A DNA stretch of 64,000 nucleotides from positions 5,789,001 to 5,853,000 of the forward strand of contig NZ_CP146350.1 in assembly GCF_037055355.1 (NCBI RefSeq), given 5' to 3'. The DNA is from Streptomyces sp. DG1A-41 (GTDB lineage: Bacteria; Actinomycetota; Actinomycetes; Streptomycetales; Streptomycetaceae). Below the pieces are notes generated by a model. The model searched no databases, had not been told where the DNA came from, and saw nothing but the letters and a program-made list of their open reading frames with translations. The position numbers and the translations under genes were made by a program. Within the stretch, counting starts at the first letter, position 1. Each line of letters begins with the position of its first letter. Positions 25,962 through 34,168 of this stretch are shown here, piece after piece.

Positions 25962-26550
25962 TGCCGACGCCCAGTTCGGCGAGGAGTCGCCGTACGAGGG
26001 GCAGGCTGAGGCCGATCACGTTGCCGTGGTCGCCGTCGATGCCGTCGATGAACGGGGCCGAGCGGCCGTCCAGCGTGAAAGCCCCGGCGACGTAGAGGGG
26101 TTCGCCGGAGGCGACATAAGCGGCGATCTCCTCGTCGGTGGGCTCGCCGAAGTGGACGACGGTGGACGCCGTGGCGGAGGCGTAGCGGCCGGAGAGCGTG
26201 TCGTAGACGCAGTGGCCGGTCTGGAGGGTTCCGGCGCGTCCGCGCATCGCCTTCCAGCGGGCGGTGGCCTCCTCGGCGTCCGCGGGCTTGCCGAGGGCCT
26301 GGCCGTCCAGGTCGAGCACCGAGTCGCAGCCGATCACGAGCGCGCCCTTGGCCTCCGGCCGGGCAGCCACCACGGAGGCCTTCGCCTCGGCGAGGGCGAG
26401 CGCCAGCTCGGCGGGGGTGGGTGCGGTGACGGCGTCCTCGTCGACGCCGCTCACGATCACCTCGGGGGCGAATCCGGCCTGGCGGAGCAGTCCGAGCCGG
26501 GCGGGGGACTGGGAGGCGAGGACGAGTCGGCGGCGCGGCTGATCTGTCAT
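25930..26550 (-). CDS. Maf-like nucleoside triphosphate pyrophosphatase
   Basis: A 206-residue house-cleaning enzyme that hydrolyses non-canonical or selected nucleoside triphosphates to monophosphates. It has the Maf signature [19 protein letters not shown] at the N-terminus, the catalytic/metal region [24 protein letters not shown], and [18 protein letters not shown] near the end. Its 3' end overlaps the convergent membrane-protein gene by 32 bases. It stands between mmpB and the carboxylase alpha gene on the same strand. Confidence 0.9.
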   Translation of the reverse strand: MTDQPRRRLVLASQSPARLGLLRQAGFAPEVIVSGVDEDAVTAPTPAELALALAEAKASVVAARPEAKGALVIGCDSVLDLDGQALGKPADAEEATARWKAMRGRAGTLQTGHCVYDTLSGRYASATASTVVHFGEPTDEEIAAYVASGEPLYVAGAFTLDGRSAPFIDGIDGDHGNVIGLSLPLVRRLLAELGVGITELWAPAEK

Positions 26551-26582
26551 GCGTTCAGCGTATCGGCGTCACCTGTCGCCTC

Positions 26583-26720
26583 TCACCTCACTCCGATCAC
26601 GATCATCGCCAGCACCATGGCCAACGCCATGAGAACGCCCAGCCGCCGAAGCATGTCCTGCGTGTCCCGCAGTTCTTTCGGCGGTTCGTTCTCGGGGTCG
26701 GACCACAGCATGCCTTCCAT
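26583..26720 (-). CDS. mmpB: Small morphogenic membrane protein MmpB-like
   Basis: A 45-codon gene. The protein begins MEGMLWSDPENEPPKELRD, continues TQDMLRRLG and ends in one hydrophobic helix (about 29-43, VLMALAMVLAMIVIG) closing with VR. The acidic/proline N-terminus followed by a single C-terminal helix and its place between maf and the carboxylase epsilon gene match the small Streptomyces membrane protein named MmpB, as I recall it. ATG 26711 is an alternative start (MLWSDPENEP). Neither ATG has a good ribosome-binding sequence. It would sit in the cell membrane and has been linked to morphological development. Confidence 0.75.
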   Translation of the reverse strand: MEGMLWSDPENEPPKELRDTQDMLRRLGVLMALAMVLAMIVIGVR

Positions 26721-26788
26721 GGTCGGACGGGGGCGGGGGCGGCGCCTGAGTACGAGTACTCAACTTGTCCGGCCCCCACCCCTACGGG

Positions 26789-26998
26789 TCAGCCCGGCCA
26801 GTACGTGCGGCCCCATGCCGTCGGCCCCGGCTGGGGCAGGCGGTGGGCCGCGATGCGGGACGGGTCGGACCAGGCATCGCGGATGGCCGGCGCGCCGGGC
26901 GGCGTTGCGGCCGCCGCCGCGGCGCGGGCCCTGACCACCGCCAGAGCGGCGGCCAGCTCCTCCGGGGTCGGGTTGCCCCGTACGACCTTGATCGTCAT
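26789..26998 (-). CDS. pccE: Acyl-CoA carboxylase epsilon subunit
   Basis: A 69-residue protein starting MTIKVVRGNPTPEELAAALA, the signature of actinobacterial carboxylase epsilon subunits. These bind the beta subunit, hold it to the alpha subunit and raise activity. An Ala-rich helix follows, then AWSDPSRIAAHRLPQPGPTAWGRTYWPG, where the terminal WxRTYWPG is characteristic. The start is 24 bases after the pccB stop, so the two genes are co-transcribed. Confidence 0.9.
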   Translation of the reverse strand: MTIKVVRGNPTPEELAAALAVVRARAAAAAATPPGAPAIRDAWSDPSRIAAHRLPQPGPTAWGRTYWPG

Positions 26999-27022
26999 GT
27001 GGGCCTCCTGGGCTCGCCGGTG

Positions 27023-28624
27023 CTAGAGGGGGATGTTGCCGTGCTTCTTCGGAGGCAGGGATTCCCGCTTCGTCCGCAGTTGACGCAGACCGCGTACGAC
27101 GTGCCGGCGGGTGTCGGACGGCAGGATCACCGCGTCGATGTAGCCGCGCTCGGCCGCCACGTAGGGGTTCAGGAGGGCGTCCTCGTACTCCTGGATCAGC
27201 CGGGCCCGGACCGCCTCCAGGTCCTCGCCGTTCGCCTCGGCCTCGGCGATCGTCCGGCGGTGCAGGATGTTGACCGCACCCTGGGCGCCCATGACGGCGA
27301 TCTGGGCGGTGGGCCAGGCGAGGTTGAGGTCGGCGCCGAGGTGCTTGGAGCCCATGACGTCGTACGCCCCGCCGAACGCCTTGCGCGTGATGACGGTGAT
27401 GAGCGGGACGGTCGCCTCGGCGTAGGCGTAGATCAGCTTGGCGCCGCGCCGGATGATGCCGTCGTGCTCCTGGTCGACGCCGGGCAGGAAGCCGGGGACG
27501 TCGACGAAGGTGATGACCGGGACGTTGAAGGCGTCGCAGGTCCGCACGAAGCGGGCCGCCTTCTCGCTCGCCTTGATGTCCAGGCACCCGGCGAACTGCA
27601 TCGGCTGGTTGGCGACGATGCCGACCGGCCGGCCCTCGACCCGTCCGAAGCCGGTGACGATGTTCGGCGCGTACAGCGGCTGCGTCTCGAAGAACTCGGC
27701 GTCGTCCAGGACGTGCTCGATCACCGCGTGCATGTCGTACGGCTGGTTCGCGCTGTCCGGCACGATCACGTCCAGCTCGCGGTCCTCGTCGGTGACCTCG
27801 AGGTCGGCCTCCTCGGGGAAGGCCGGCGGCTCGGAGAGGTTGTTGGACGGCAGGTACGACAGCAGCTGCTTGATGTACTCGATGGCGTCCTTCTCGTCGC
27901 CCGCCATGTGGTGGGCGACGCCGGACGTCGAGTTGTGGGTCCTGGCTCCGCCCAGCTCCTCGAAGCCGACGTCCTCGCCGGTGACGGTCTTGATGACGTC
28001 GGGCCCGGTGATGAACATGTGCGAGGTCTGGTCGACCATGACCGTGAAGTCGGTGATGGCGGGCGAGTAGACGGCCCCGCCCGCACACGGGCCGACGACC
28101 AGGCTGATCTGCGGGATGACACCCGACGCGTGGGTGTTGCGGCGGAAGATCTCGCCGTAGGCACCGAGGGAGGCGACGCCCTCCTGGATCCGGGCGCCGC
28201 CGGAGTCGTTGATGCCGATGACCGGGCAGCCGGTCTTCAGGGCGAAGTCCATGACCTTGACGATCTTCTGCCCGTAGACCTCGCCGAGGGCCCCGCCGAA
28301 GACGGTGAAGTCCTGGGAGAACACGGCGACGGGCCGGCCGTCGACGGTGCCGTAACCGGTGACGACCCCGTCCCCGTACGGCCGGTTCTTGTCGAGGCCG
28401 AAGTTGGTGGAGCGGTGCCGGGCGAACTCGTCCAGCTCGACGAAGGAGCCCTCGTCCAGCAGGAGTTCGATCCGCTCACGGGCCGTCAGCTTGCCCTTGG
28501 CGTGCTGCTTCTCGACGGCGCGTGCGGAGCCGGCGTGCGTCGCTTCCTCGATGCGGCGCTTCAGATCCGCGAGCTTGCCCGCGGTCGTGTGAATGTCAGG
28601 CTGCTGCTCTTCCGGCTCGGACAT
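27023..28624 (-). CDS. pccB: Propionyl-CoA carboxylase beta subunit (carboxyltransferase)
   Basis: This transfers the carboxyl group from biotin to propionyl-CoA, giving methylmalonyl-CoA for polyketide extender units and odd-chain metabolism. It has 533 residues in two crotonase-like halves: the N-half has [13 protein letters not shown] and [16 protein letters not shown], the C-half has [25 protein letters not shown] and [18 protein letters not shown]. The Asp in AYDVM is residue 422, the position known in S. coelicolor PccB to favour propionyl- over acetyl-CoA (Ile in AccB). ATG 28624 is preceded by GGGAG. The epsilon subunit gene follows; the biotin ligase gene is divergent. Confidence 0.94.
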   Translation of the reverse strand: MSEPEEQQPDIHTTAGKLADLKRRIEEATHAGSARAVEKQHAKGKLTARERIELLLDEGSFVELDEFARHRSTNFGLDKNRPYGDGVVTGYGTVDGRPVAVFSQDFTVFGGALGEVYGQKIVKVMDFALKTGCPVIGINDSGGARIQEGVASLGAYGEIFRRNTHASGVIPQISLVVGPCAGGAVYSPAITDFTVMVDQTSHMFITGPDVIKTVTGEDVGFEELGGARTHNSTSGVAHHMAGDEKDAIEYIKQLLSYLPSNNLSEPPAFPEEADLEVTDEDRELDVIVPDSANQPYDMHAVIEHVLDDAEFFETQPLYAPNIVTGFGRVEGRPVGIVANQPMQFAGCLDIKASEKAARFVRTCDAFNVPVITFVDVPGFLPGVDQEHDGIIRRGAKLIYAYAEATVPLITVITRKAFGGAYDVMGSKHLGADLNLAWPTAQIAVMGAQGAVNILHRRTIAEAEANGEDLEAVRARLIQEYEDALLNPYVAAERGYIDAVILPSDTRRHVVRGLRQLRTKRESLPPKKHGNIPL

Positions 28625-28734
28625 CGGGATGCGGCTCCCTGCCTGCTCAAAAGGGGGGACGGTTACTCATCCGTAGCGTAGTGCGGTGCCTCCGCTTCGG
28701 CAGTGCGGCGTTTACCACACCTAGGGTGGCTTGC

Positions 28735-29601
28735 ATGACGCCGCGAGATGCATCAGAGCCGAACGGTAGCCGTTGGTCGGACCTGGACCGTCCGCCCCTC
28801 AACATCACCGCCCTGCGCCGGGGTCTGGTGCGTGAGGGCGGGCTGTGGTCCGAGGTGGACGTGGTCCAGCGCACCGGCTCCACGAACTCCGACCTGGTCG
28901 CGCGGGCTGCCGAGGGCAGGGCCGCCGAGGGCGCGGTGCTCGTCGCCGAGGAGCAGACGGCCGGGCGCGGGCGTCTCGACCGGCAGTGGGCGGCGCCTCC
29001 CCGCTCCGGCCTGTTCTTCTCCGTGCTGCTCACGCCGAGCGAGGTGCCGGTGGAGCGGTGGGGGTGGCTGCCGCTGCTCACGGGCGTCGCGGTGGCGACG
29101 GGGCTGTCGCGGGCGGCGGGTGTCGACACGGCGCTGAAGTGGCCGAACGACCTGTTGGTCACGGTGGGGGGAGAGGAACGCAAGGCCGGGGGGATTCTGG
29201 CCGAGCGGGCGGGTGACGGAGGGGTCGTCATCGGGGTCGGTATCAACGTCACGCTGAAGGAGGACGAGCTGCCGGTGCCCACGGCGGGGTCGCTGGGGCT
29301 GGCCGGGGCCGTGAGCACGGATCGGGACCCGTTGTTGCGGGGGGTGCTGCGGGCGCTGGAGGAGTGGTACGGGAGGTGGCGTGCGGCGGGGGGTGACGCG
29401 GGTTCGTGCGGGTTGCTGGAGGCGTACGCGGCGGGGTGCGCGACGCTCGGGAGGGAAGTGCGGGCGGAGTTGCCGGGGGATCGGGCCGTGGTGGGGGAAG
29501 CGGTTGCGGTCGACGGGGACGGGCGGTTGGTGCTGGCTACGGGGGAGGGGGTGCAGGAGCCTGTCGGCGCCGGGGACATCGTGCACTTGCGGCCTGCTTG
29601 A
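28735..29601 (+). CDS. birA: Biotin-protein ligase
   Basis: This attaches biotin to the carrier lysine of acyl-CoA carboxylases via biotinyl-AMP. A 288-residue protein: biotin/ATP site QRTGSTNSDLVARAAEG and AEEQTAGRGRLDRQWAAPPRSGLFFSVLL, the KWPNDLLV motif and ERKAGGILAE...VVIGVGINV, then a small C-terminal SH3-like domain. No N-terminal DNA-binding domain is present, so it is a ligase without the repressor function of E. coli BirA. It is divergent from pccB, close to its protein substrates. ATG 28735 is chosen because the catalytic domain starts shortly after; its ribosome-binding sequence is weak. Confidence 0.93.
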   Translation: MTPRDASEPNGSRWSDLDRPPLNITALRRGLVREGGLWSEVDVVQRTGSTNSDLVARAAEGRAAEGAVLVAEEQTAGRGRLDRQWAAPPRSGLFFSVLLTPSEVPVERWGWLPLLTGVAVATGLSRAAGVDTALKWPNDLLVTVGGEERKAGGILAERAGDGGVVIGVGINVTLKEDELPVPTAGSLGLAGAVSTDRDPLLRGVLRALEEWYGRWRAAGGDAGSCGLLEAYAAGCATLGREVRAELPGDRAVVGEAVAVDGDGRLVLATGEGVQEPVGAGDIVHLRPA

Positions 29602-29640
29602 CAGGTGCTCGGCCTGGGGCTGGGGGCGGGGCGGTGCGCT

Positions 29641-29706
29641 GCCGGCGGAGCGGGGTGCCGCTTCTTTGGGACGGGCGCCGCCCCTGGCGGCACGACTGCC
29701 CGCAGC
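29641..29706 (+). repeat. Dispersed 3'-end repeat, copy B
   Basis: Contains AGCGGGGTGCCGCTTCTTTG, then GGACGGGCGCCGCCCCTGGC and GGCACGACTGCCCGCAG. It lies 40 bases after the biotin ligase stop, in the sense direction. GCCGCC-CCT-GGCGGC forms a tight hairpin. The rest of the spacer to 29871 shows no gene. Confidence 0.75.
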
Positions 29707-29871
29707 CAAGCGGATCGATCAGCCACGGGGACGGTGGGACGACGCCGAATGCGTGTACAACGCCGGGCACCTCACCCCTCCGCTGAACCTGACGGAGTGA
29801 GCTGGCGCACACCTGCCGTAGAGTTGAGGCCGGTCGATACATGACCGTGACAGATCGGAAGGGCAGCACGC

Positions 29872-30975
29872 GTGACCGTCGACGACTCGGGTTCCGGCAC
29901 GGACGCGCAGGGCGCCGACCCCGGCGAGGATCCGCTCGCCCTGCGTCTGGAACAGCTGATCCTGGGGGCCGAGCGCCGCTACACCCCGTTCCAGGCGGCC
30001 CGCAGTGCCGGCGTCTCCATGGAACTGGCCTCCCGCTTCTGGCGGGCGATGGGCTTCGCCGACATCGGGCAGGCCAAGGCGCTCACGGAGGCCGACGTAC
30101 TCGCACTGCGGCGCCTCGCCGGTCTCGTCGAGGCGGGGCTGCTGAGCGAGGCGATGGCCGTACAGGTGGCCCGGTCCACCGGGCAGACCACCGCGCGGCT
30201 CGCCGAATGGCAGATCGACTCCTTCCTGGAGGGCCTTACCGAGCCGCCCGAGCCGGGCATGACGCGCACCGAGGTGACGTACCCGATCGTCGAGCTGCTC
30301 CTGCCCGAGCTGGAGGAATTCCTGGTCTACGTCTGGCGGCGGCAGCTCGCCGCCTCGGCCGGACGGGTCGTGCAGGCCGCGGACGACGAGGAGATGGTGG
30401 ACCGGCGGCTCGCGGTCGGCTTCGCCGATCTGGTCGGGTTCACGCGGCTCACCCGCCGGATGGAGGAGGAGGAGCTCGGCGAGCTGGTCGAGGCCTTCGA
30501 GACCACCGCCGCCGACCTGGTGGCCGCGAACGGCGGCCGGCTGATCAAGACCCTCGGCGACGAGGTGCTGTACGCCGCCGACGACGCGGGCACGGCCGCC
30601 GAGATCGCCCTGCGGCTGATCGAGACCATGGCGCACGACGAGACGATGCCGGAGCTGCGCGTCGGCATGGCGTTCGGCACGGTGACCACCCGTATGGGTG
30701 ATGTCTTCGGTACGACCGTGAACCTGGCCTCCCGGCTCACCTCGATAGCTCCGAAGGACGCCGTACTCGTCGACACCGCCTTCGCCGAGGAACTGATCCG
30801 CACGCAGGACGCCCCGTCCTCGGAGGCGGAGGCCGCCGAGGAGGCCGCGGCGGCGGAGAAGGAGGGCGAGGAGCCGCCGGCGTACCGGTTCGCGTTGCAG
30901 CCGATGTGGCAGCGGCCGGTGCGTGGGCTGGGCGTCGTGGAGCCGTGGCTGCTCATGCGGCGGGACGGCGGCTGA
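29872..30975 (+). CDS. cya: Adenylate cyclase, class III
   Basis: Makes cyclic AMP from ATP. The 367-residue protein has an N-terminal helical region (about 20-150) with an adenylate-cyclase regulatory character seen in actinobacteria, then the catalytic domain (about 178-310). Metal Asp residues are in GFADLVGFTRL and in GDEVLYA. The adenine-selecting Lys is in LIKTLGDE and the partner Asp in GDVFGTTVNLASRL, where the transition-state Asn and Arg also occur. An Ala/Glu-rich linker follows. GTG 29872 lies behind GGAAGG. In S. coelicolor, cAMP from the corresponding gene influences germination and development. Confidence 0.92.
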   Translation: MTVDDSGSGTDAQGADPGEDPLALRLEQLILGAERRYTPFQAARSAGVSMELASRFWRAMGFADIGQAKALTEADVLALRRLAGLVEAGLLSEAMAVQVARSTGQTTARLAEWQIDSFLEGLTEPPEPGMTRTEVTYPIVELLLPELEEFLVYVWRRQLAASAGRVVQAADDEEMVDRRLAVGFADLVGFTRLTRRMEEEELGELVEAFETTAADLVAANGGRLIKTLGDEVLYAADDAGTAAEIALRLIETMAHDETMPELRVGMAFGTVTTRMGDVFGTTVNLASRLTSIAPKDAVLVDTAFAEELIRTQDAPSSEAEAAEEAAAAEKEGEEPPAYRFALQPMWQRPVRGLGVVEPWLLMRRDGG

Positions 30976-31017
30976 GGGCGGGGGCCTACCGGGGCTGACC
31001 GGGGCCGACTGGGGCTC

Positions 31018-31694
31018 TCAGCGCGGCGGGTCCACGCACAGGCCGATGACCGGCACGCACAGGCCCGGGTCGTCCGGTTTCTTCGGCTTCTCGGGCTCGG
31101 GTGCCGGGGCGGGTGCGGTCCGGTTCGGTGGTGAGGGCGGGGTCTGGGCCGGGCGTGGGGCGATGTCGTTGCCTGTGCCCGGCGGTGCCGGGCGATTCGT
31201 CGTGTCGGCGGTGGTCGCGGGTCGGGGAGTCGCTGCCGTATGCGCGCCTCGGGTGTCGGTGGAGGTCGACGCGTACGTGGACGGAGCGGGCGAGGCGGCG
31301 GCCGGGCCGCGGGTGCCCGGCGACGGGGGCAGGCTGCCCAGGGCGGTGGGCGAGGAAGGTCTCGCCTCGGTGGCGGCGGTGTTCGTGGCCTCGTCCGTGC
31401 CGGTCGTGACCGGGTCCGGGCGGGGCTCGGCCTCGACGGTGCCGACGTTGTCGGTGCCGGGTCCGGGGCCGGAGGCCAGGCACGCGAGGCTCAGGGCGCC
31501 GGCCGCCAGGGCGAGGCCGCCGGCGGCGAGCAGGGCCTTGCGCGGGCGGGGTCTGCGGTGGCGGCCCCGGGCGCGGGGGAGAAGGGGTCGGTTTCCGCCG
31601 CGGCCGGTTCGTAGGGTGTGGCCGGTTCCGGTCGGCGGGGTGCCGGTGCTCCGGTGTTCCGCTGCGGCTTCGGCGGCGTGTTCGTCGTCGTCAT
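31018..31694 (-). pseudogene. Hypothetical single-pass membrane/exported protein, apparent frameshift
   Basis: The likely start is ATG 31694, with GGAGG five bases upstream. That frame reads MTTTNTPPKPQRNTGAPAPR and onward with normal Streptomyces codon use, but it stops at 31491. The second frame supplies a plausible continuation: basic RPRPRKALLAAGG, a hydrophobic helix (LALAAGALSLACLA), a long Thr/Pro/Ala-rich stretch, and the ending PGLCVPVIGLCVDPP with two Cys. One base gained or lost around 31540-31575 would join them into a protein of about 225 residues. Otherwise the frame from 31743 would be the gene, but it has no ribosome-binding sequence. No known domain. Confidence 0.6.
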
Positions 31695-31882
31695 AATCCC
31701 TCCCCGGTACGCACGCGCCCCCAGTGCGCCGTGGCGGATGCACGCTATGCGCTCCTATGGGCGATCGGGCCGGAGTTGGGGTGATGTCACTCGAACGGGT
31801 GGGCGGGGTGGGGGCGCGGGAACCGGGCGCGTCCGCTCTTTCGCGGGCAGGGCGGGACTGCGATGATCGGAGCGGCGATGTT

Positions 31883-31898
31883 GTTAACCTGCGTTAAC
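31883..31898. promoter_or_regulatory. Paired GTTAAC sites before the crotonase gene
   Basis: GTTAAC-CTGC-GTTAAC ends just two bases before the GGAGGG ribosome-binding sequence (31900-31905) of the crotonase gene. It is an unusual A/T island in this GC-rich DNA and could be an operator or the -10 region of the promoter. Confidence 0.4.
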
Positions 31899-31909
31899 CG
31901 GAGGGCGTC

Positions 31910-32710
31910 ATGAGTGAAAAGCGGTTCGGGGAGTTCGTGCTGGTGCGGCGGCATGAGCAGGGGCATGTCGCGGAGCTCGTCCTCGACCGGCCCAAAGCCA
32001 TGAACGCGGTGTCGACGGAGATGGCGCGGTCCGTCGCCGGGGCGTGTGCGGCGCTGGGGGAGGACCGGGACGTACGGGTGGTCGTGCTGACCTCGTCGCA
32101 TGAGCGGGCGTTCTGTGTCGGGGCCGATCTGAAGGAGCGGAACTCGCTCAGCGATGCGGAGCTGGTGCGGCAGCGGCCGGTGGCGCGGGGGGCCTACACC
32201 GGGGTGCTGGAGTTGCCGGTGCCGACGGTGGCGGCGGTGCACGGGTTCGCGCTGGGGGGCGGGTTCGAGCTGGCGCTGGCGTGTGACGTGATCGTGGCGG
32301 ACCGGACGGCGGTCGTGGGGTTGCCGGAGGTGTCGGTGGGGGTGATTCCCGGGGGCGGGGGGACGCAGCTGCTGCCGCGGCGGGTGGGGGCGGCGCGGGC
32401 GGCTGAGCTGATCTTCTCGGCGCGGCGGGTGGAGGCTGCCGAGGCGGGGGAGTTGGGGCTGGTCGATCAGGTGGTGGAGGAGGGGCGGGATCGGGAGTCG
32501 GCGTTGGAACTGGCTGCTCGGATCGCCGGGAATTCACCTGTGGGGCTGCGGGCGGCGAAGCGGGCGTTGCGGTTGGGGCAGGGGTTGGATCTACGGGCTG
32601 GGCTCGAGGTGGAGGATGCGGCTTGGCGGGCTGTGGCGTTTTCGGGGGATCGGGCGGAGGGGGTGGCCGCGTTCAACGAGAAGCGGCGGCCGGAGTGGCC
32701 GGGGGAGTGA
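31910..32710 (+). CDS. Enoyl-CoA hydratase/isomerase (crotonase) family
   Basis: A 266-residue CoA-thioester enzyme. The oxyanion-hole residues are in FCVGADLKER and FALGGGFELALACD. The two catalytic acids of true hydratases are both present, in GGGFELAL and LPEVSVGVIPGGGGTQLLPRRVG. The C-terminus has ARIAGNSPVGLRAAKRAL. The likely reaction is hydration of 2-enoyl-CoA in fatty acid or amino acid breakdown; the exact substrate is open. ATG 31910 has GGAGGG upstream. Confidence 0.9.
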   Translation: MSEKRFGEFVLVRRHEQGHVAELVLDRPKAMNAVSTEMARSVAGACAALGEDRDVRVVVLTSSHERAFCVGADLKERNSLSDAELVRQRPVARGAYTGVLELPVPTVAAVHGFALGGGFELALACDVIVADRTAVVGLPEVSVGVIPGGGGTQLLPRRVGAARAAELIFSARRVEAAEAGELGLVDQVVEEGRDRESALELAARIAGNSPVGLRAAKRALRLGQGLDLRAGLEVEDAAWRAVAFSGDRAEGVAAFNEKRRPEWPGE

Positions 32711-32760
32711 GCTGAGGGTCGGTTGCCGGGTGCTGCCGCGTTGGTGCTGGGGTGGGTGGG

Positions 32761-32831
32761 TCCGCATCCCGGCGTAGCGGGGCGCCGCTTCTTTGGGACG
32801 GGAGCCGCCCCAGCGGCACGACTGCCCGCAG
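32761..32831 (+). repeat. Dispersed 3'-end repeat, copy C
   Basis: Begins TCCGCATCCCGGCGTAGCGG and continues GCCGCTTCTTTGGGACGGG, then GCCGCCCCAGCGGCACGACT and GCCCGCAG. It is 50 bases after the crotonase stop, in the sense orientation. Its 5' part (TCCGCA, one variable base, CCCGGCG) is shared with copy A. Confidence 0.75.
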
Positions 32832-32894
32832 TCGGGCCTCCCCGTTCGCCCCGTCAACAGAGCCAAATGGCTGGAAACTGCCTAGCCTGGGGTG

Positions 32895-34046
32895 ATGGGT
32901 GAGGACAGGCGGCTCGTGGCTGTCGTCGCGTTGGCTCAGGGGATGGCGGCCGCGCAGGGGTCGCGTGAGGCGTGGCGTGCGGCGGCTGTCGGGGCGTGCC
33001 GGGCGCTGGGCGGGAGCTTTGCCGCGCTGTCGGTGTGGGAGCGGGAGCTCGGGCGGCTGAAGGTCCTCGTGAACGTCGGTGAGCTGGCCGACGGGGAAGA
33101 GGAGTTCCCGGAGGACGAGTCCTACCCGGTGCACCAGTTCGCGGAGATCACCGAGTTCCTGCATGAGCAGTGGGCCGGTGGCGGGGAGCCGGACGCGTGG
33201 GTGGAGACGGCTGAGGGGCCCGCCGCCGGGCGGCGTCCCGGGTACTGCCACCAGCGCGTCGCCGCCCTGCGCCGTCGTGGCCGCGGCTGCTGCGTGGTCG
33301 CGCCCATCGTGCTGCACGGCCGGGCCTGGGGCGAGCTGTACGTCGCCCGGCCGGTCGGGGAGCCCGTCTTCGAGCGGGCCGACGCCGACTTCGCCACCGT
33401 CCTGGCCGCCGTCGTCGCCGCCGGCATCGCCCAGACCGAGCGGCTGGAGGAGGCCCGGCGCCTCGCGTTCACCGACGCGCTGACAGGGCTGGCCAACCGC
33501 CGCGCCGTGGACGTCCACCTGGAACAGGCGATCGAGCGGCACCGCAGGGACGGAGCCGTCGTCAGCCTCGTCGTCTGCGATCTGAACGGGCTCAAGCGCG
33601 TCAACGACACCCACGGGCACTCCGTCGGCGACCGGCTCCTGGAGCGTTTCGGCTCGGTGCTGTCGCTGTGCGGGGCCATGCTGCCGGGGGCCCTGGCGGC
33701 ACGGCTCGGAGGGGACGAGTTCTGTCTGCTCGCAATCGGGCCGCCCGCCGACCAGGTCGTCAAGGCCGCCGGTGAACTGTGCCGCAGAGCAGCGGAGTTG
33801 GAGCTCGGGGACGGGGTGGCCTGCGGGGTCGCGTCCACCGAGGACCCGATCGGGCCGGTGCGCTCGGCCCGGCGGCTGTTCCGGCTAGCCGACGCCGCCC
33901 AGTACCGGGCGAAGGCCGAGCGGGCCACGCGGCCGGTCGTCGCCGGGCGGGCCGGGCCCGACGACCCCGTCGTGCGGCTCGCGGACGAGCCGTCCCAGGA
34001 GGCCAACGGTGAGCGCCGGCGGTTCCGGGGGCGGCACGCGCCGTAG
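32895..34046 (+). CDS. GAF-GGDEF diguanylate cyclase
   Basis: A 383-residue protein predicted to make cyclic di-GMP from two GTP. A GAF-like sensory domain (about 10-185) is followed by a GGDEF domain (about 195-345). The catalytic loop RLGGDEFCLL is intact, and the metal-binding stretch LVVCDLNGLKRVNDTHGHSVGD and the start FTDALTGLANRRA are normal. There is no transmembrane segment and no RxxD inhibition site directly before GGDEF (the preceding residues are PGALAARL). It corresponds to the S. coelicolor protein I recall as CdgE (SCO4931). GTG 32892 is an alternative start. Confidence 0.88.
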   Translation: MGEDRRLVAVVALAQGMAAAQGSREAWRAAAVGACRALGGSFAALSVWERELGRLKVLVNVGELADGEEEFPEDESYPVHQFAEITEFLHEQWAGGGEPDAWVETAEGPAAGRRPGYCHQRVAALRRRGRGCCVVAPIVLHGRAWGELYVARPVGEPVFERADADFATVLAAVVAAGIAQTERLEEARRLAFTDALTGLANRRAVDVHLEQAIERHRRDGAVVSLVVCDLNGLKRVNDTHGHSVGDRLLERFGSVLSLCGAMLPGALAARLGGDEFCLLAIGPPADQVVKAAGELCRRAAELELGDGVACGVASTEDPIGPVRSARRLFRLADAAQYRAKAERATRPVVAGRAGPDDPVVRLADEPSQEANGERRRFRGRHAP

Positions 34047-34168
34047 CGGGCGGGCCGTGGCGAGTGGGCTGTGGCATGTGGGCCGTGGTGTGCCTGTGAC
34101 GTATCGGTAAGGGGTGAACCGGGTCCCCAGTGGTGACATCATCGAATTCACTGCGTACGCTCCTGAAT

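Noticed and set aside
26765..28681. 638-codon frame antisense to pccB and pccE
   Set aside because: Shadow of the carboxylase genes; the composition is typical of antisense GC-rich reading and it matches no family.
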